DNA of 64,000 nucleotides from Valencia hispanica (Eukaryota > Chordata > Actinopteri > Cyprinodontiformes > Valenciidae). The position numbers and the translations under genes were made by a program. Shown piece after piece: positions 21,556 through 32,040 of this stretch. The DNA lies in the NCBI GenBank assembly GCA_963556495.2, contig OY747702.1:48285286-48349285 (forward strand), given 5' to 3'. Each line of letters opens with the position of its first letter. Positions within the stretch are counted from its first letter, which is position 1. The notes under the pieces were generated by a model. The model saw nothing but the letters and a program-made list of their open reading frames with translations. It did not search any database and was not told the DNA's origin.

Positions 21556-22425
21556 ACCTTTAAATAGCGCCTTTCACAGTAGCTATAAATACATAGTGAC
21601 GTAACGTCGCAATGCATTCTGGGAGGTAGCCCTACATAACCAAGGGTGCATTTTGCATGGGTGCCTATGGGTCTGAGTTGCTCAGATCTTCACAAAGTTG
21701 TAGTTTTGTCCCCTAAAGATGTTCAAACGGGAAGCAAGTAACCACTGCTGTTGGGGGGGGGGGTTGTTCAAATCAGACTCTAGATACCCAGATTGGATGT
21801 TGAAGAAAGTTGTGAGAAACAAATGAGAAAATAATGAGAAAAGAAAATGCCATAATAAATGTGTAAAACACATTAATTCTTGACAACAGGGTACAAAAAA
21901 CACAAACTACATATATTTCATATGAAGAATGAACCTTTTGCCACTTAGATTTAACAAGTAACTTTGTGGGCCAGCCGCTATCAAGCGTTGTCACGGTAAC
22001 GGCTGTAACAGGTGTTGTTTGGCTAGCGAGTCCTTTATTTTTCAGTTCATAACCATTTGCCACCTTCTACTCCAGGATAAACCCATATTTTTATTGCAAT
22101 ACATCTCCGCACCTTTTCAATAACCACTGGTGGTGACACATTTTTACTTTGACCGTGACATTCGAGCCGGCGCTTCAGTTCTGGCAATCGATAATTAGCA
22201 GGGTCGCCATCAAGAAAAGACCCTGATATGTTGTTCTCCATCAAAACCACCTCCTCTATTTTATATTTGATCATCTGTGAGGTGCATTTAAGTTTAGCGT
22301 ATAATTTCTGCCTTCACGTCGACGTCCAAGCGCTCTGTGTGTGTTTTCTCAATTGGTTAATGCGGTTTGTTTGGCTAGCATTAGCACCTAGCAGCACTTG
22401 CTAAATTGTGACGTCAACTGTAAAG
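21556..22425 (-). mobile_element. inserted element with SAP-like domain fragment
   Basis: Sequence interrupting the right arm of the old Tc1. Its minus strand from 22274 reads D-P-A-N-Y-R-L-P-E-L-K-R-R-L-E-C-H-G-Q and then V-V-I-E-K-V-R-R. This matches the two-helix pattern of a SAP-type DNA-binding motif (L-x-x-L-K-x-x-L..G, then L-x-x-R-V). The reading shifts frame near 22050. I recall SAP-like N-termini in several fish transposon-encoded proteins, but cannot name the family. Ends and target duplication were not determined. Confidence 0.45.
22047..22274 (-). pseudogene. SAP-like motif fragment of a transposon protein
   Basis: 75-codon frame whose middle carries the SAP-like signature described for the surrounding element (leucines and basic residues at L-P-E-L-K-R-R-L and V-I-E-K-V-R-R). 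A second frame from 22063 downwards continues with unrecognised sequence (G-W-P-T-K-L-L-V-K-S-K-W). A frameshift is likely between them. No catalytic domain is visible. Confidence 0.4.
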
Positions 22426-22450
22426 TAGGCTATATGTGGTTGTATTGTAC

Positions 22451-22892
22451 GGAAGCCCTAAAGGGTCATACATACATACATTTTATTTCCCCCGTTTTCT
22501 CGTGATAACGAGATGCTTTTCCTCCGTTTTCTTGTGATAACGAGATAATTAATTTGAGATCTCAAAAAAACAAAACGATACTGTCTGTTAAATCACTGCA
22601 GGAAACATCATTCGGTGTAGCAATGTCAGAGGAGAAGGATTATATCGATCACCGCATCTTTTCAATCAAGGCCTGAAACAGGCTGAAATAGCTTTATTCC
22701 TTGCTATTACAGATAATGTACACATTAGTGTGCGTCATCTAAGAAGACGGTTAGCAAGGCTTCATCTTTATCAGAGGCGCAATCTAAGTGACCCTGATGT
22801 AGTCATCAATTTGAAAAGTCAAGTCTCAAATTCATTATCACAAGAAAACGGAGGAAATAAAATGTATGTAATAATGACCCTCTAGGGCTTCC
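22451..22892. mobile_element. MITE with ~55-bp inverted ends and transposase scrap
   Basis: The left end GGAAGCCCTAAAGGGTCATA and the reverse complement of the right end GGAAGCCCTAGAGGGTCATT match closely. Similarity continues through ACATACATTTTATTTCC and CCGTTTTCT(C/T)GTGATAA. The interior (about 22690-22820) reads on the + strand V-R-H-L-R-R-R-L-A-R-L-H-L-Y-Q-R-R, a helix-turn-helix-like transposase scrap. At 442 bp it is non-autonomous. It sits in the terminal repeat of the old Tc1, so it is the younger insertion. Superfamily not assigned. Confidence 0.7.
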
Positions 22893-23048
22893 ATAGTATC
22901 GTGACAAACTGTGTAAAGATTTTGGGCGGTATGAATACTTTTGCAAAAGCACCGTTTAAGCCCACCTTTCATCTGTACCGTTTAGTGAATGCATATTTGT
23001 GCTGTTTCTTGTGTTCTAACGAAAACACCGATCCCAACCTGTGTTCAG

Positions 23049-23173
23049 GGGAACTCTGGCCTGGGCTTTAGCATTGCTGGAGGAATAGACAATCCCCACA
23101 TTCCCGACGACCCTGGGATTTTCATCACCAAGATAATCCCTGGAGGAGCAGCTGCTATGGATGGACGGCTGGG
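23049..23173 (+). CDS. dlg3: dlg3 exon: PDZ1 carboxylate loop and core
   Basis: 125-nt exon, acceptor TGTGTTCAG, donor GTGAGT, phase 0 to 2. It encodes [12 protein letters not shown] (the G-L-G-F loop that holds the ligand C-terminus) through [12 protein letters not shown]. The residues [11 protein letters not shown] and A-A-A-M-D are those of DLG3 (DLG1 has T-D-N-P-H-I-G-D-D-S-S and A-A-Q-D). PDZ1 binds C-terminal S/T-x-V peptides of NMDA receptor GluN2 subunits and potassium channels. The 389-nt intron that follows holds only an A-run near 23438-23456. Confidence 0.97.
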
Positions 23174-23562
23174 GTGAGTTCACCTCTTCCAACACGTCCC
23201 CCTCCTCCCCACCACGTTCATTCGTTTAGTTTTTTTGTTGTTGCTCTTTTTAAGCTCCGCTGTCCTCTCCATCCTCCTCCTGCTCTAACCTTTCAGCTCA
23301 CATCTTTAGCGCTTACCAACACCGTGTCCCGCCAGGCAGCGGTGTGTGGGAGGCAGAGTTTCTTCAGCTCTCCGCCTCCTGGCTCCGTGTGCTTCCTCAA
23401 AGTTATGATTCAGTGAAAAAAGAAGTCTGAGAGTTGTAAAAAAAAAAAAAAAAAAATTATCATCTGTAGTGCTTTGGAAGGCTCTGATTATATTAGCCCT
23501 GCTTCGGTCTCCCTGCGTTTTCCTCCGTCGGGTTGTTTGATGCATGTTTGATCCTCTCTCAG

Positions 23563-23732
23563 GGTTAACGACTGCGTGCTGCGTGTGAACGACGTGGATG
23601 TCTCTGAGGTGGTTCACAGCCGAGCGGTGGAGGCCCTTAAGGAGGCGGGGCCTGTGGTGCGGCTGCTGGTCCGACGGAGGCAGGCCCCCCCAGAGACCAT
23701 CCTGGAAGTTAACCTGCTGAAAGGCCCCAAAG
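23563..23732 (+). CDS. dlg3: dlg3 exon: end of PDZ1 and start of PDZ2
   Basis: 170-nt exon, acceptor CTCTCTCAG, donor GTGAAA, phase 2 to 1. It reads [23 protein letters not shown], then the helix to [10 protein letters not shown] and the inter-domain [10 protein letters not shown]. The histidine in V-V-H-S is the helix-B residue that gives class I ligand preference. [11 protein letters not shown] is the DLG3 form. Changes from the human protein recalled from memory are conservative (V-N-D for V-N-E; R-Q-A-P for R-Q-P-P). Confidence 0.97.
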
Positions 23733-23836
23733 GTGAAACAATCAAACAATCACATTTGGATATAAATGCCATTTTACTTAAGAGGTTGATCATTTGTACA
23801 TGCAATGACTGTCACGTTTTATGATTCCCCGACCAG

Positions 23837-23973
23837 GGCTGGGGTTCAGTATCGCCGGAGGAATTGGGAACCAGCACATTCCTGGAGACAACAGCATTTA
23901 TATCACCAAGATCATAGAAGGAGGAGCTGCCCAAAAAGATGGACGACTGCAGACCGGAGACCGACTGCTAGCT
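23837..23973 (+). CDS. dlg3: dlg3 exon: PDZ2 core
   Basis: 137-nt exon, acceptor CCGACCAG, donor GTATGA, phase 1 to 0. It reads [18 protein letters not shown], then [30 protein letters not shown] and A-A-Q-K-D mark DLG3 (other DLGs: V-G-N-Q-H, A-A-H-K-D in DLG1/4). The threonine in L-Q-T-G-D replaces the isoleucine usual at this site. The intron between this and the previous exon is only 104 nt. The donor GTATGA is weaker than the others. Confidence 0.96.
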
Positions 23974-24389
23974 GTATGAGCCTGCACTTCCCTCGGACAG
24001 AGTCACATATCTGCATTTCAAACCAAAACAATTAGTGAATCCTCAGTTCTTTTATTGGAGTAAAAGGGCCCAAGTAGTGGGTGAATACTGATGATCAAAT
24101 GCTTTTGACGATATGAGTATTCATTACACAATGTCAAGGACGAAACACATCAGGAGTGATCGTAGAGAAACAGTTGCACCCGTCCATTGATCTTGAAATG
24201 CTTGTAAGGCCATTTATGAATAACTTAGAGTTCACCCTTCCTTCATTGAGAGAATCAAACACAATGTTTCTATAGTGGACATTTTGCAAAAAAAACAAAA
24301 TAGCAAAATCATAGACATTACACGCCTTGGTTAGAATGCTAAATACTAAACCTCAGTACCGACTGAAGAACTCGTACTACTTTGTAGGG
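23974..24389. other. dlg3 intron, nothing recognised
   Basis: First part of the 2.6 kb intron inside PDZ2. AT-rich, no elements recognised. Confidence 0.45.
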
Positions 24390-24990
24390 GATTTTTTTTT
24401 TCTTTCAAGCACAGGGGTGGAGTGTTGATGATTTGGGCCTGCTGCTTGGAGTTGTTAGTGTGATCATGAAGTCCTCTTGCCTAGTAATCTATACAAACCG
24501 CAGTAGCAAAAGATTTTTGCTCTGCAGGCAGCTCTAGCCACGCTCCACTGTAGCCTCAGTAGGTCTACCATTGGCTCGGCTAAGTGTAGGCTGGGCCAAT
24601 CACAGCGCTCCATGTTTGTAGAGAGACGTTGGGTGGACTTAGCACCATTATTTTATTTTTTTTACAATGACTGCAGAAGTGCGGCGGAGCAAAGGCAACA
24701 AAGACGGCGACAGCTCAGGAACGGCGCTCATTTGAAAAGACTTTGCCGTCAGCTTTGGATGATTTAGACTTGGGCCTTTCTTTGAGAGATGAGCAGCTAG
24801 AGGCACTTCAGTCCTTTGTTTCCAATACGTCACGTTGTTTGATGTTCGTTGCTCTGATTGGTCCTAGCGCTGTCCAAACGCGTGCAGTTTGAAAGACAAC
24901 CAATGATTCCACCCCCAGGACAAAGCGCTGTTTATGGGTCGTGGCCAGACTAAATATTTATATATATAGGATGGCTTGGCAGGCTAGAAG
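24390..24990 (+). mobile_element. transposon remnant with RecQ-like helicase scrap
   Basis: A GC-richer block with CCAAT/ATTGG words. At 24731-24823 it has a + strand frame reading F-E-K-T-L-P-S-A-L-D-D, then L-G-L-S-L-R-D-E-Q-L-E-A-L-Q-S-F-V-S. The F-G/L-x-L-(R/K)-x-x-Q-x-x-A motif is the Q-motif region in front of the first helicase motif in RecQ-family proteins. The Walker A motif that should follow is missing (frame runs on into N-T-S-R-C). Possible inverted end words are CTAGCCACG near 24535 and the complement of CGTGGCCAGAC near 24940. The limits and family are uncertain. Confidence 0.5.
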
Positions 24991-25381
24991 TCCTCTGTTT
25001 TCCAGAATCTTTTTAAGTCAAATGAGAGGCCAGTTGTTGAGTTAAAACCTAGCTAAACTTGTCCATGCAAAACAAAAATATTTGAAAGCATCTCAAAAGA
25101 TATTTGATACTTATAAAGTTATATAGAATAGTATTACCTAATTGTTTATTACAAACTCTTAAATCCGGCTTGGAATCAAAGTTTTACTCTTTTACACTTT
25201 ACCTCTGAAAGGTTGTTCATTTAAAGATAGTTGTGATCTAACTTTAGGAGCTGGAATTAATTTGACTTAAAGCTGCATCGTCCAGCCACCTTTTTTTTTG
25301 TAAAATCCTAAATCAGTTCAGACAAATACTGATTCTTGTCACTGTGTTGTCAGTTATTGGAAAAGGTTAGCATTTTATTAA

Positions 25382-25871
25382 AGGGGACATATTGTGCAAA
25401 CGCAACTTTTTTTCATCCTTTTGTGTTGCCATTTGGGTCTCTGTTGTCTCTGTGAACACTCAAAAGATGAAGAAAAACCATCCGTCCATTTATTTTGCAA
25501 ATGTTTGCTGTCAGAAATCCTGTGCTTCTACAAGTCGTTCGAAAAAGTGCCTTACTGTGACGTCACAATAAGCAGAATCTGCATATAACCTCCTCTCACC
25601 TGGCCCACCAACTCTAATTTCATGCCATTGTCATGTGTGGAAAACCCGCAGCCTAACAAGACAGGGGGGGGCGTGGTCTGCAACCGCTAATTTGCATAAA
25701 AGTGACAGAGCCCTCTAAATGGCTCATTCTGAAATGGACTGAAATTGTCAAGACTTGAGCTGCTGAGATGGCTTTATGCAAGTGATTTTGTGCAAAGAAT
25801 TTCATTAACATGTTTTGTACAGACCATAGACCTATTATGACTGATTTAAAAAGAGGCATAATATGTCTCCT
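25382..25871. mobile_element. piggyBac-like MITE, second family
   Basis: Left end AGGGGACATATTGTGC (25382-25397), right end (reverse complement) AGGAGACATATTATGC. TTAA precedes the left end (25378-25381); the right flank is TTGG, apparently a mutated TTAA. About 490 bp, no coding capacity. The family differs from the AGGAGTCATGACC family at 9334 and 54635. Confidence 0.72.
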
Positions 25872-26541
25872 TTGGAAAAAAAAAAAAACCAACACACATT
25901 CATTTATATTTTAAGAGTTTTCTAAACATTTTGTTTTTCTGTTGTGAAAGAGTAAAAGTCGTTTTAACTCGCTGAGGAGAAATTCATGAGATTTTGTGGT
26001 TTACAGGACTTTTGATTCTGTAAAAGTCTGCTGTCAAGCAAGCTCTGACTCTTTGCATGTAGACATTCTACATACAGATGCATTTTTACTAGAAAAAAAC
26101 CCCCCACCAATGTGTTGAAGGAACATCTGATGCAGCTCCAGCAGTCCATTGAATTTATCAATATATGGAAAGTGGAGCGTTATTTCCTCCAATACGAGTG
26201 TCTCATGTATTTTTCTTTTTTGAACTGCACAGTTTTCACTTCTTCTGTATTCTCTGGTGCATCTATAAACGTGTTGCTTCAGCATTAACAAATCTATTAT
26301 ATAAGGGATTAATCAAGAACTTCAATCTCATCTGAAATATTTTAGAAATGCTGCTTTTTACTTCGGTCAATGCCACAGAACAAAACTTTATTTTATTTTA
26401 CTTTTGCTGATAAAATGAACTCTAATCTCATAATACCTTCCAGCTATGAATCATTACTGTGTTGGCTGATGTGATGGCTTTGTGATGTTGTAGCAGCTCT
26501 TATTTATTTATTTCTTATCCTGTGATGGCCGACACATTCAG
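25872..26541. other. dlg3 intron, nothing recognised
   Basis: AT-rich intron leading to the acceptor ACACATTCAG of the next dlg3 exon. No element recognised. Confidence 0.45.
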
Positions 26542-26686
26542 GTGAACAACATCGTGCTGCAGGATGTGCGTCATGAGGAGGCAGTGGCTGCGCTGAAGAA
26601 CACCTCTGATATGGTTTACCTCAAGGTGGCCAAGCCAGGACCAGTGCACCTTAACGACATGTACGCCCCTCCAGACTACTCCAGCA
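26542..26686 (+). CDS. dlg3: dlg3 exon: end of PDZ2 and start of PDZ2-PDZ3 linker
   Basis: 145-nt exon, acceptor ACACATTCAG, donor GTACGT, phase 0 to 1. It reads [19 protein letters not shown], then [25 protein letters not shown]. The histidine of V-R-H-E-E is the class I specificity residue. L-Q-D-V-R-H-E-E and [11 protein letters not shown] are DLG3-specific. The donor at 26687 (GTACGT), not the nearby GTATCT at 26691, gives the in-frame join S-S-T-F to the next exon. Confidence 0.96.
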
Positions 26687-27715
26687 GTACGTATCTACCT
26701 CGTCGTGTTACTTTATTTCTCCTGAGCTTTCCAACGGGGAAATGTTGATGATCGGTTTTGCATCTTTTCATCTCCATCATGAAAGTGTTCATGTTTTATG
26801 AGTTGATCACTCTTCCCTGCTCAAAATGCAATGCCCAGACACCCACATACCGAATGTAGTAAATGCTTGAACACACACGCGTGCACAATTTCTCCCACAG
26901 CAACGACAAGCACAGTTCTCTGCCACCCACAGAGTGTGGATGGTTTCTCACATCCCACCTGCTCATGAGAGCCCACGATCTTGAGCTGCAGCTTCTCAAA
27001 TTTCAACAGAGCAGTGATTTAATGTTACAGGAGACAAGTGTTGGACACACATTGATTGTGGTTTGTCTTAATCTGTTCCCGTCTAGTCTTGAATATAAAG
27101 GATTCTTGGATATCTTTAAAAGGATGAGCAAACCCTCGATTTAGACGAGCAACTGAATCTGCTTCCCAATAATAACTTGTTTGGTACAGTTGTATATTTT
27201 CCTCTAAATTATCTTATTCAAATAAAGACAGAGATTTGATGCAGGAATCAATGTTCTTCTTCTAAAAAAAAAAAATGAATATAGCAAGTTTTTAAAAAGT
27301 ACATCCAGTCACAAATACGTGTTCTTTTTTGCAAGGCTCAAAAAGAAATGGCTGAAGTATTTTTTTGATAGAAAATAAACTTTGTAAATAAATCTTCTTA
27401 TTTGCAACATCAAGGTCTGTCTACACAAGAGCAGCTGCACCGACACGCAACCTTCACACGGTTACTTATAGTAGATTAGACATTAGAAAAGTGATGAATA
27501 GAAACAGAATCTGTCAAGAGCAGTGACCTAGGTTTAACTGGTTTATTAAAAAATGTTTCATCTACTTCACATCATTCATTCCTTTACTCGTTTTCTGAAT
27601 AACACATCCTATCTTCACAAACTCAACACGCATTGGTTTTGTAAAATATGATTTAAGCATCTAGTTTCTCATATTGGTCTGTCTTTAATTTTTGTGAACA
27701 GACTGTTATCACCTA
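26687..27715. other. dlg3 intron, nothing recognised
   Basis: AT-rich intron sequence with no recognised element or exon. Confidence 0.45.
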
Positions 27716-28450
27716 CAGTTGAAACCAGAAGTTTACATACACCAAATGAAAAGACACACAAACCTTTTATTGTCACAGTCCCAAGTTAAATCAGACTATA
27801 TTCTCTTGTTTTAGATCAGTTAAAGTTACCTAAATTATTGCTATTTGCTAAATGCTACAATGATAAGAGAAAGAATATGTCAGAAATTTATTCATTCAAG
27901 TGTTCAAAATCAGAAGTTTACATACAGATTGGTTACCGTCTCTTTAAACAATGAGGGGAAGCCCAGACGATGATGTCAAGGCTTTGGAAACTTCCGATAC
28001 GTTGACTGACACATTTGAGTTAATTGGAGGCACATCTGTGGATGCATTTTAAGGTCACACCTGGAACACACTGCTTTCTTGTTTGACACGATGGGAAAGT
28101 CAAGAGAAATCAGCCAAGATATCAGGAAGAGAATCGTGTAGCTGCGCAAGTTTGGTTCATCCTTGGGAATAATTTCCAGGTGGTTGAAAGTGTCACGTTC
28201 ATCTGTTAAAACAATTAAAACAATTGTATGCAAAGATAAACAGCATGGGAATATCCGGCCATCATATACGGTTCAGGACGGAGACAGGTTCGTTCCCAGA
28301 AATGAATGCGTTTTGGTGGGAAATTTGCTTATCAAACTCAGATGCTGGCTGAAGCTGGTGAGATGTCATTATCCACAATGAAATGAATCCTGCCCCAACA
28401 TGGCCTGAAAGTCCACCCAGAGGGGAACAAGCCAAACAAAAGTAGACTTT
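27716..28450 (+). mobile_element. Sleeping-Beauty-type Tc1 remnant, left half
   Basis: Left end CAGTTGAAACCAGAAGTTTA after TA (27714-27715). A second CAGAAGTTTACATACAGA at 27910-27927 is the inner direct repeat of the IR/DR-type arm that defines Sleeping-Beauty-like Tc1 elements. The transposase start at 28091 (ATGGGAAAGTCAAGAG) reads M-G-K-S-R-E-I-S-Q-D-I-R-K-R-I-V, then a stop. The catalytic part and right arm are missing. Confidence 0.78.
28091..28450 (+). pseudogene. Sleeping-Beauty-like transposase N-terminal fragment
   Basis: Starts M-G-K-S-R-E-I-S-Q-D-I, stops after about 16 codons at TAG (28138-28140), and continues L-R-K-F-G-S-S-L-G-I-I-S-R-W-L-K-V-S-R-S-S-V, the first helix-turn-helix of the paired-like DNA-binding domain. 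Later scraps (near 28340-28440) shift frame. No D-D-E residues remain. Confidence 0.75.
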
Positions 28451-29141
28451 TGTAATAGTTTGAGTTTTCTTCCCTTGTAATGACTTCCTCACTGAAGAGT
28501 GTTGTCGGCATGAGCTGTTAGTGCTTTGATATGGTCCTCTTAATTCAATAAAAAAAATACTGTATAAATCAAAAAAGGATTTCACCTAATTGGTTACGAG
28601 CGTCATTATGGATCATTATATCTGTGGACATGAAGGATCTCGTGTAGCTGTCTGTATTACAGTAGATCTGAAGAAATTCTGTTTATGCATTTCTTTCTTG
28701 TGAAGAGGATGCTCAGGGTTTCACATTATCTTCTTTATTCTATGAAGTATCTTTCCTTGCGCAGTGAGCTCTAGAGGCTCCAGAACAGAGCCAGCTTTCT
28801 TGTACAGCTTTTAATGAATTGGCTCTGATATTGCTATCGCAGTAAATGGGGTCACATCTAATTGACCTGTCGCTAAGTCCTTTTCAGCCCTGTCCCCTGA
28901 ACGCAAACGAACCAATAGCATCCAACTACTAGTTTCCCGGAAATGAATAGACTCGGACATTGTCGCCCTCTCGCTCCATAGAGAAGCATTAGGACCTGCG
29001 ATACCTTTGTGTTTTTCTGGGCTGTATATGTATTTTAAGGCACAAATGTGGTTAAATGATGTGCCTTGGACACATGCAAAAGTGATACACAGTGTACCGA
29101 GAGGATAAGCAACCGAGATTATTTTGTACCGTTTCCCAAAC
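28451..29141. other. dlg3 intron, nothing recognised
   Basis: No element recognised. The last 8 bases are the left copy of a hAT target duplication. Confidence 0.45.
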
Positions 29142-30348
29142 TAGGGATGGGCATTCGATTAAACTGTCTTCATCGATCATCGGGAGAATTAACGATCGAT
29201 TTTCGATTAATCATTGATATTTGTATAGTAAAATTCAGTGTTAATAGGCTATATTAAAATGCAGTGAGAATAGAAAAATACCGTGTTTCCTCATTGAGAT
29301 CTTCATTACAAGTGGGACACAAAATATGCGCTATAAGCAGCGGAGTCGACAGCTAAAAGACAGTACTCATAACACAACTGACGCTCATATTATTTTCTTC
29401 TCCCAAAAAAAAAAAGTCATGTTAAACAATAACTTAATTTAAAAAAATATATAATACATATAGGTATTATAGTTTTGTGATACATTTGGCAAAAAGAGTC
29501 GAGAAATAGGATGAGAGAGATCAGCGTACCTAACAATAAATTAGGCTCATTAACAGAGTAAAATAGACGACAAAAAAAAGAAACCGTAACTTATATACAA
29601 CTTTAGCATCAGTCTACTGATTTTTGTTGAGAAAGATGAACATGTTAACATGCGCTGGGGTCAGAAGCGAAAGAAGCCTGTTGACCAGACTGACGGTCCA
29701 GGCTGCTGTTGCGTCTGATCTGCAGCACCGAGATCACCAGCTCTGAGGGGACAGACGTCTCTGTGATACACAGACCTCCGTGCTAACTTGGCAAACCTCT
29801 GGAATCTTGTTTCATTCATTTTCCACCAGTCTGTAGGGGGGCAATCCAGGGGTGGCGGAGCCTCCCTCAGAAAGTAATCAATGAGGAAGTTTCTCTGCTC
29901 GTTGTGCATCTCGGCTCCTCCGTGCTAACACCGACTTGATGCTAGGTTGAGACCGAGAGCAGGATTCTCCGCTTCTAACCAGGGTTGGAAGCGCGTTCAA
30001 GTACTTATACAGTTGTATATGTTGGCAGTGAACCGATACTTTTTTATTTTTTATTTTTTAGTCAAAGTGGTCCCACGCCACACTTTGCTGCGACCTCTTC
30101 ATGACAATGCTACTTTTGAAATACACAGAAACTTACAAGAAACTGACTCGGCCTGTGGGTTTTATTTTCAGTCATCGCCCTCGTGTGGTAAAGTATTTAA
30201 TTACTGCCACATAGCAAAATTAATTGCATTCCTTCAAAACTCACACTACGCAACAGAACATGCGTTAATTGATCGGTTAAAAAAAATGTCATCGATGAAA
30301 TTCTTAATGATCAATTAATCGATCATCGATTATTTATGCCCATCCCTA
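29142..30348 (-). mobile_element. hAT element, 1207 bp, perfect 8-bp target duplication
   Basis: Flanked by TCCCAAAC on both sides (29134-29141 and 30349-30356), a perfect 8-bp duplication. Ends TAGGGATGGGCATTCGATTA and, on the right, CATCGATTATTTATGCCCAT then CCCTA form imperfect inverted repeats rich in ATCGAT. The interior keeps a minus-strand piece of the transposase C-terminus. Non-autonomous by deletion. Confidence 0.9.
29661..29909 (-). pseudogene. hAT transposase C-terminal dimerisation fragment
   Basis: Reads D-Y-F-L-R-E, then P-T-D-W-W-K-M-N-E-T-R-F-Q-R-F-A-K-L-A-R. It is the W-W-x-x-N-x-x-(R/K)-(F/Y)-P-x-L-A-x-L-A-x pattern at the start of the hAT dimerisation region. The following stretch, which should hold the S-x-x-x-E-R-x-F-S block, is shifted in frame (C-P-L-R-A-G-D-L). 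The catalytic core is absent. Confidence 0.75.
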
Positions 30349-30356
30349 TCCCAAAC

Positions 30357-31157
30357 CGAAGAAAAAATGGGACAAATGTCTCTGTGGGATAAAGCTGTGT
30401 GGCAGACCACACAGTCAATTAAGCATGTATTTTAAGGCATTTAAAATCTAAAAGTTCAGTCCTACTGCAGAGATAATATTATACGGTGTTCTGGATTATT
30501 GCGGATTGTTGCAGGACCTTGTTGTTGACATGGTTCTGCAGCCATGTTTCGGTGAAAAACATAATACTGCATTCCCGACACTTCTTCCTGACAGTTTTTG
30601 TCAGCATTTCAAGTTTGCCCATTTTATTTGCCAGAGATGTTCATGTTTCTCATTATGACTGATGGAAGATAGGATTGAAACTTCCTCTTTCTCTCTCTGC
30701 TTTGCTGCTGCTTTTCATTCTCTCTAGCTCATTTGGAGTTTGTCGATCAGCTGCTGCTGCTACTAAACAGTTGTCTTGTTGCTATAATAACGTTAAGCAT
30801 TATAACAAGTGCCCAAAAGTGAAGCAGTAACAGAAAAAGTCTTTTAAGCTGTACAACATCCAAAACCAGAATGAAAACCCTTTTTTAAAAAGCTATGTAA
30901 TACTGCCCGATTTCAAACAACTGGTCAGAAAAAGATTGGAAATGGGAAGAAGGTTCCAGCAGATCGAGATAAATATGGGCCAAATTCTGTCAGTCAATGT
31001 TTTCTTGATACATCTTTTGAATTAACTTTACCATTTAAAAGCAATAGATGATTTTTTTTTCTATGTATTGGCCATTCACAGATGCTGTTTTACTTCCTGT
31101 GGGGCTTTTGTTTTAATCATTCTTTCTTTCCCCCTACTGGCCTGGCCCTCCCTCCAG
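30357..31157. other. dlg3 intron, nothing recognised
   Basis: Ends with a long pyrimidine tract (31120-31157) and the acceptor CCCTCCAG. No element recognised. Confidence 0.45.
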
Positions 31158-31302
31158 CCTTCCCAACCATGGTGGACAACCACGTCAGCCACAATTACAT
31201 GGGGCCGATGGAGCCAAAGCCGGTGTATCCACCGCCCCAGGTCACCCCGTCAAGGTACTCACCTGTGCCACGCCACATGCTTGGGGAGGAAGACTTCACA
31301 AG
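31158..31302 (+). CDS. dlg3: dlg3 exon: PDZ2-PDZ3 linker
   Basis: 145-nt exon, donor GTAAGT, phase 1 to 2. It reads F-P-T-M-V-D-N-H-V-S-H-N-Y-M-G, then P-V-Y-P-P-P-Q-V and S-R-Y-S-P-V-P-R-H-M-L-G-E-E-D-F-T. The R-Y-S-P-(I/V)-P-R-H-M-L-x-E-E-D-F-T-R end is the DLG3 version of a linker found in all DLGs. The linker is proline-rich and presumed flexible; it orients PDZ1-2 relative to PDZ3. It joins either directly to 49922 or first to the cassette exon at 32041. Confidence 0.96.
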
Positions 31303-32037
31303 GTAAGTTACAGAGCAGCCACACCACGGCTGATTCTCTTGTTTTTCAATGCTATCACAATCATATTTTTAAAAGCATGATCCTGAACAAGCCATAGTTG
31401 TGTCTGCCTGGTGTAACATGGCTGCGGGGCACACCTGTTTCATGTCTTTTGGGAGTATTTTTTATTTTGTTTGGATTTCTTTTAGTTGCCAGTGGCCTCC
31501 ATTTTGTTTTTTCTTTACATGTATCGTCATGGGGATTTTGATGATACATGCTTGAACAGTAGTTTAAGTATCCTCATGAAGTGCTTGACGGTGGAAAAAG
31601 ATATACAGGCCTAATTTCCAAATGTCAGCTCATTGGGGCCGTGGCGGTGCATACTACATCATAGCTGGACAGCGTGCGGTGGCTGTGTGCTGAGAGAAGC
31701 TCCTTGTCACTTCTTGTACTTGTTATGACTGTGTTTTAACTTTTGACTTCATATCCAACTAGTGGATCAGAAGTAGCATTCATAAGGGCCTGATTGGACT
31801 GTCCCACGAGGCTTTGAGTCAGCTTAACCCAGAGCTCTGGCTGAGAAGGCTGTATTCCCCCTGTGTTTATTGGTGTGTGTGTGTTTTCCCGGGTGAATGT
31901 TTGCTATGTTGCCCTGTTATGTCCTTGTACAATCTGTCTACATGAGTCGTATGAGTATTTGTCGTATCTTTGTTGGTATGTGTGCTTTCTTTGTGTCCTA
32001 CACTTGTCCCGTTCACTGTGATTCCTGTACCCCACAG
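31303..32037. other. dlg3 intron upstream of cassette exon, nothing recognised
   Basis: 735-nt intron without recognised elements; a pyrimidine-rich tract precedes the tandem acceptor CCCCACAGCAG. Confidence 0.5.
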
Positions 32038-32040
32038 CAG

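Larger units (their letters stand above)
20478..22955 (+). mobile_element. old Tc1 remnant split by two later insertions
   Basis: A decayed Tc1 related to the complete copy at 18130. The left arm has TTTTATGGGATAGATCAACA (20497-20516). Transposase scraps on the + strand lie at 20725-21420 (the G-T-G-G-T-G-G-C-A-G-T-A-T-C-A-T-G region near 21040 corresponds to the G-G-G-S-I-M block). The right arm begins TTCAGTTTATTACTTATAAA (21462-21481) and CACACCACTTTGTAT (21520-21534), then breaks off, resuming only at about 22425-22450 and 22893-22955, where the outer end ATGAATACTTTTGCAAAAGC is found. The gaps are filled by two other elements. Limits approximate. Confidence 0.72.

Noticed and set aside
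26687..26692. Alternative donor GTATCT at 26691 for the end of PDZ2
   Set aside because: It would break the frame into the linker exon at 31158; the donor at 26687 gives the DLG3-like S-S-T-F join.
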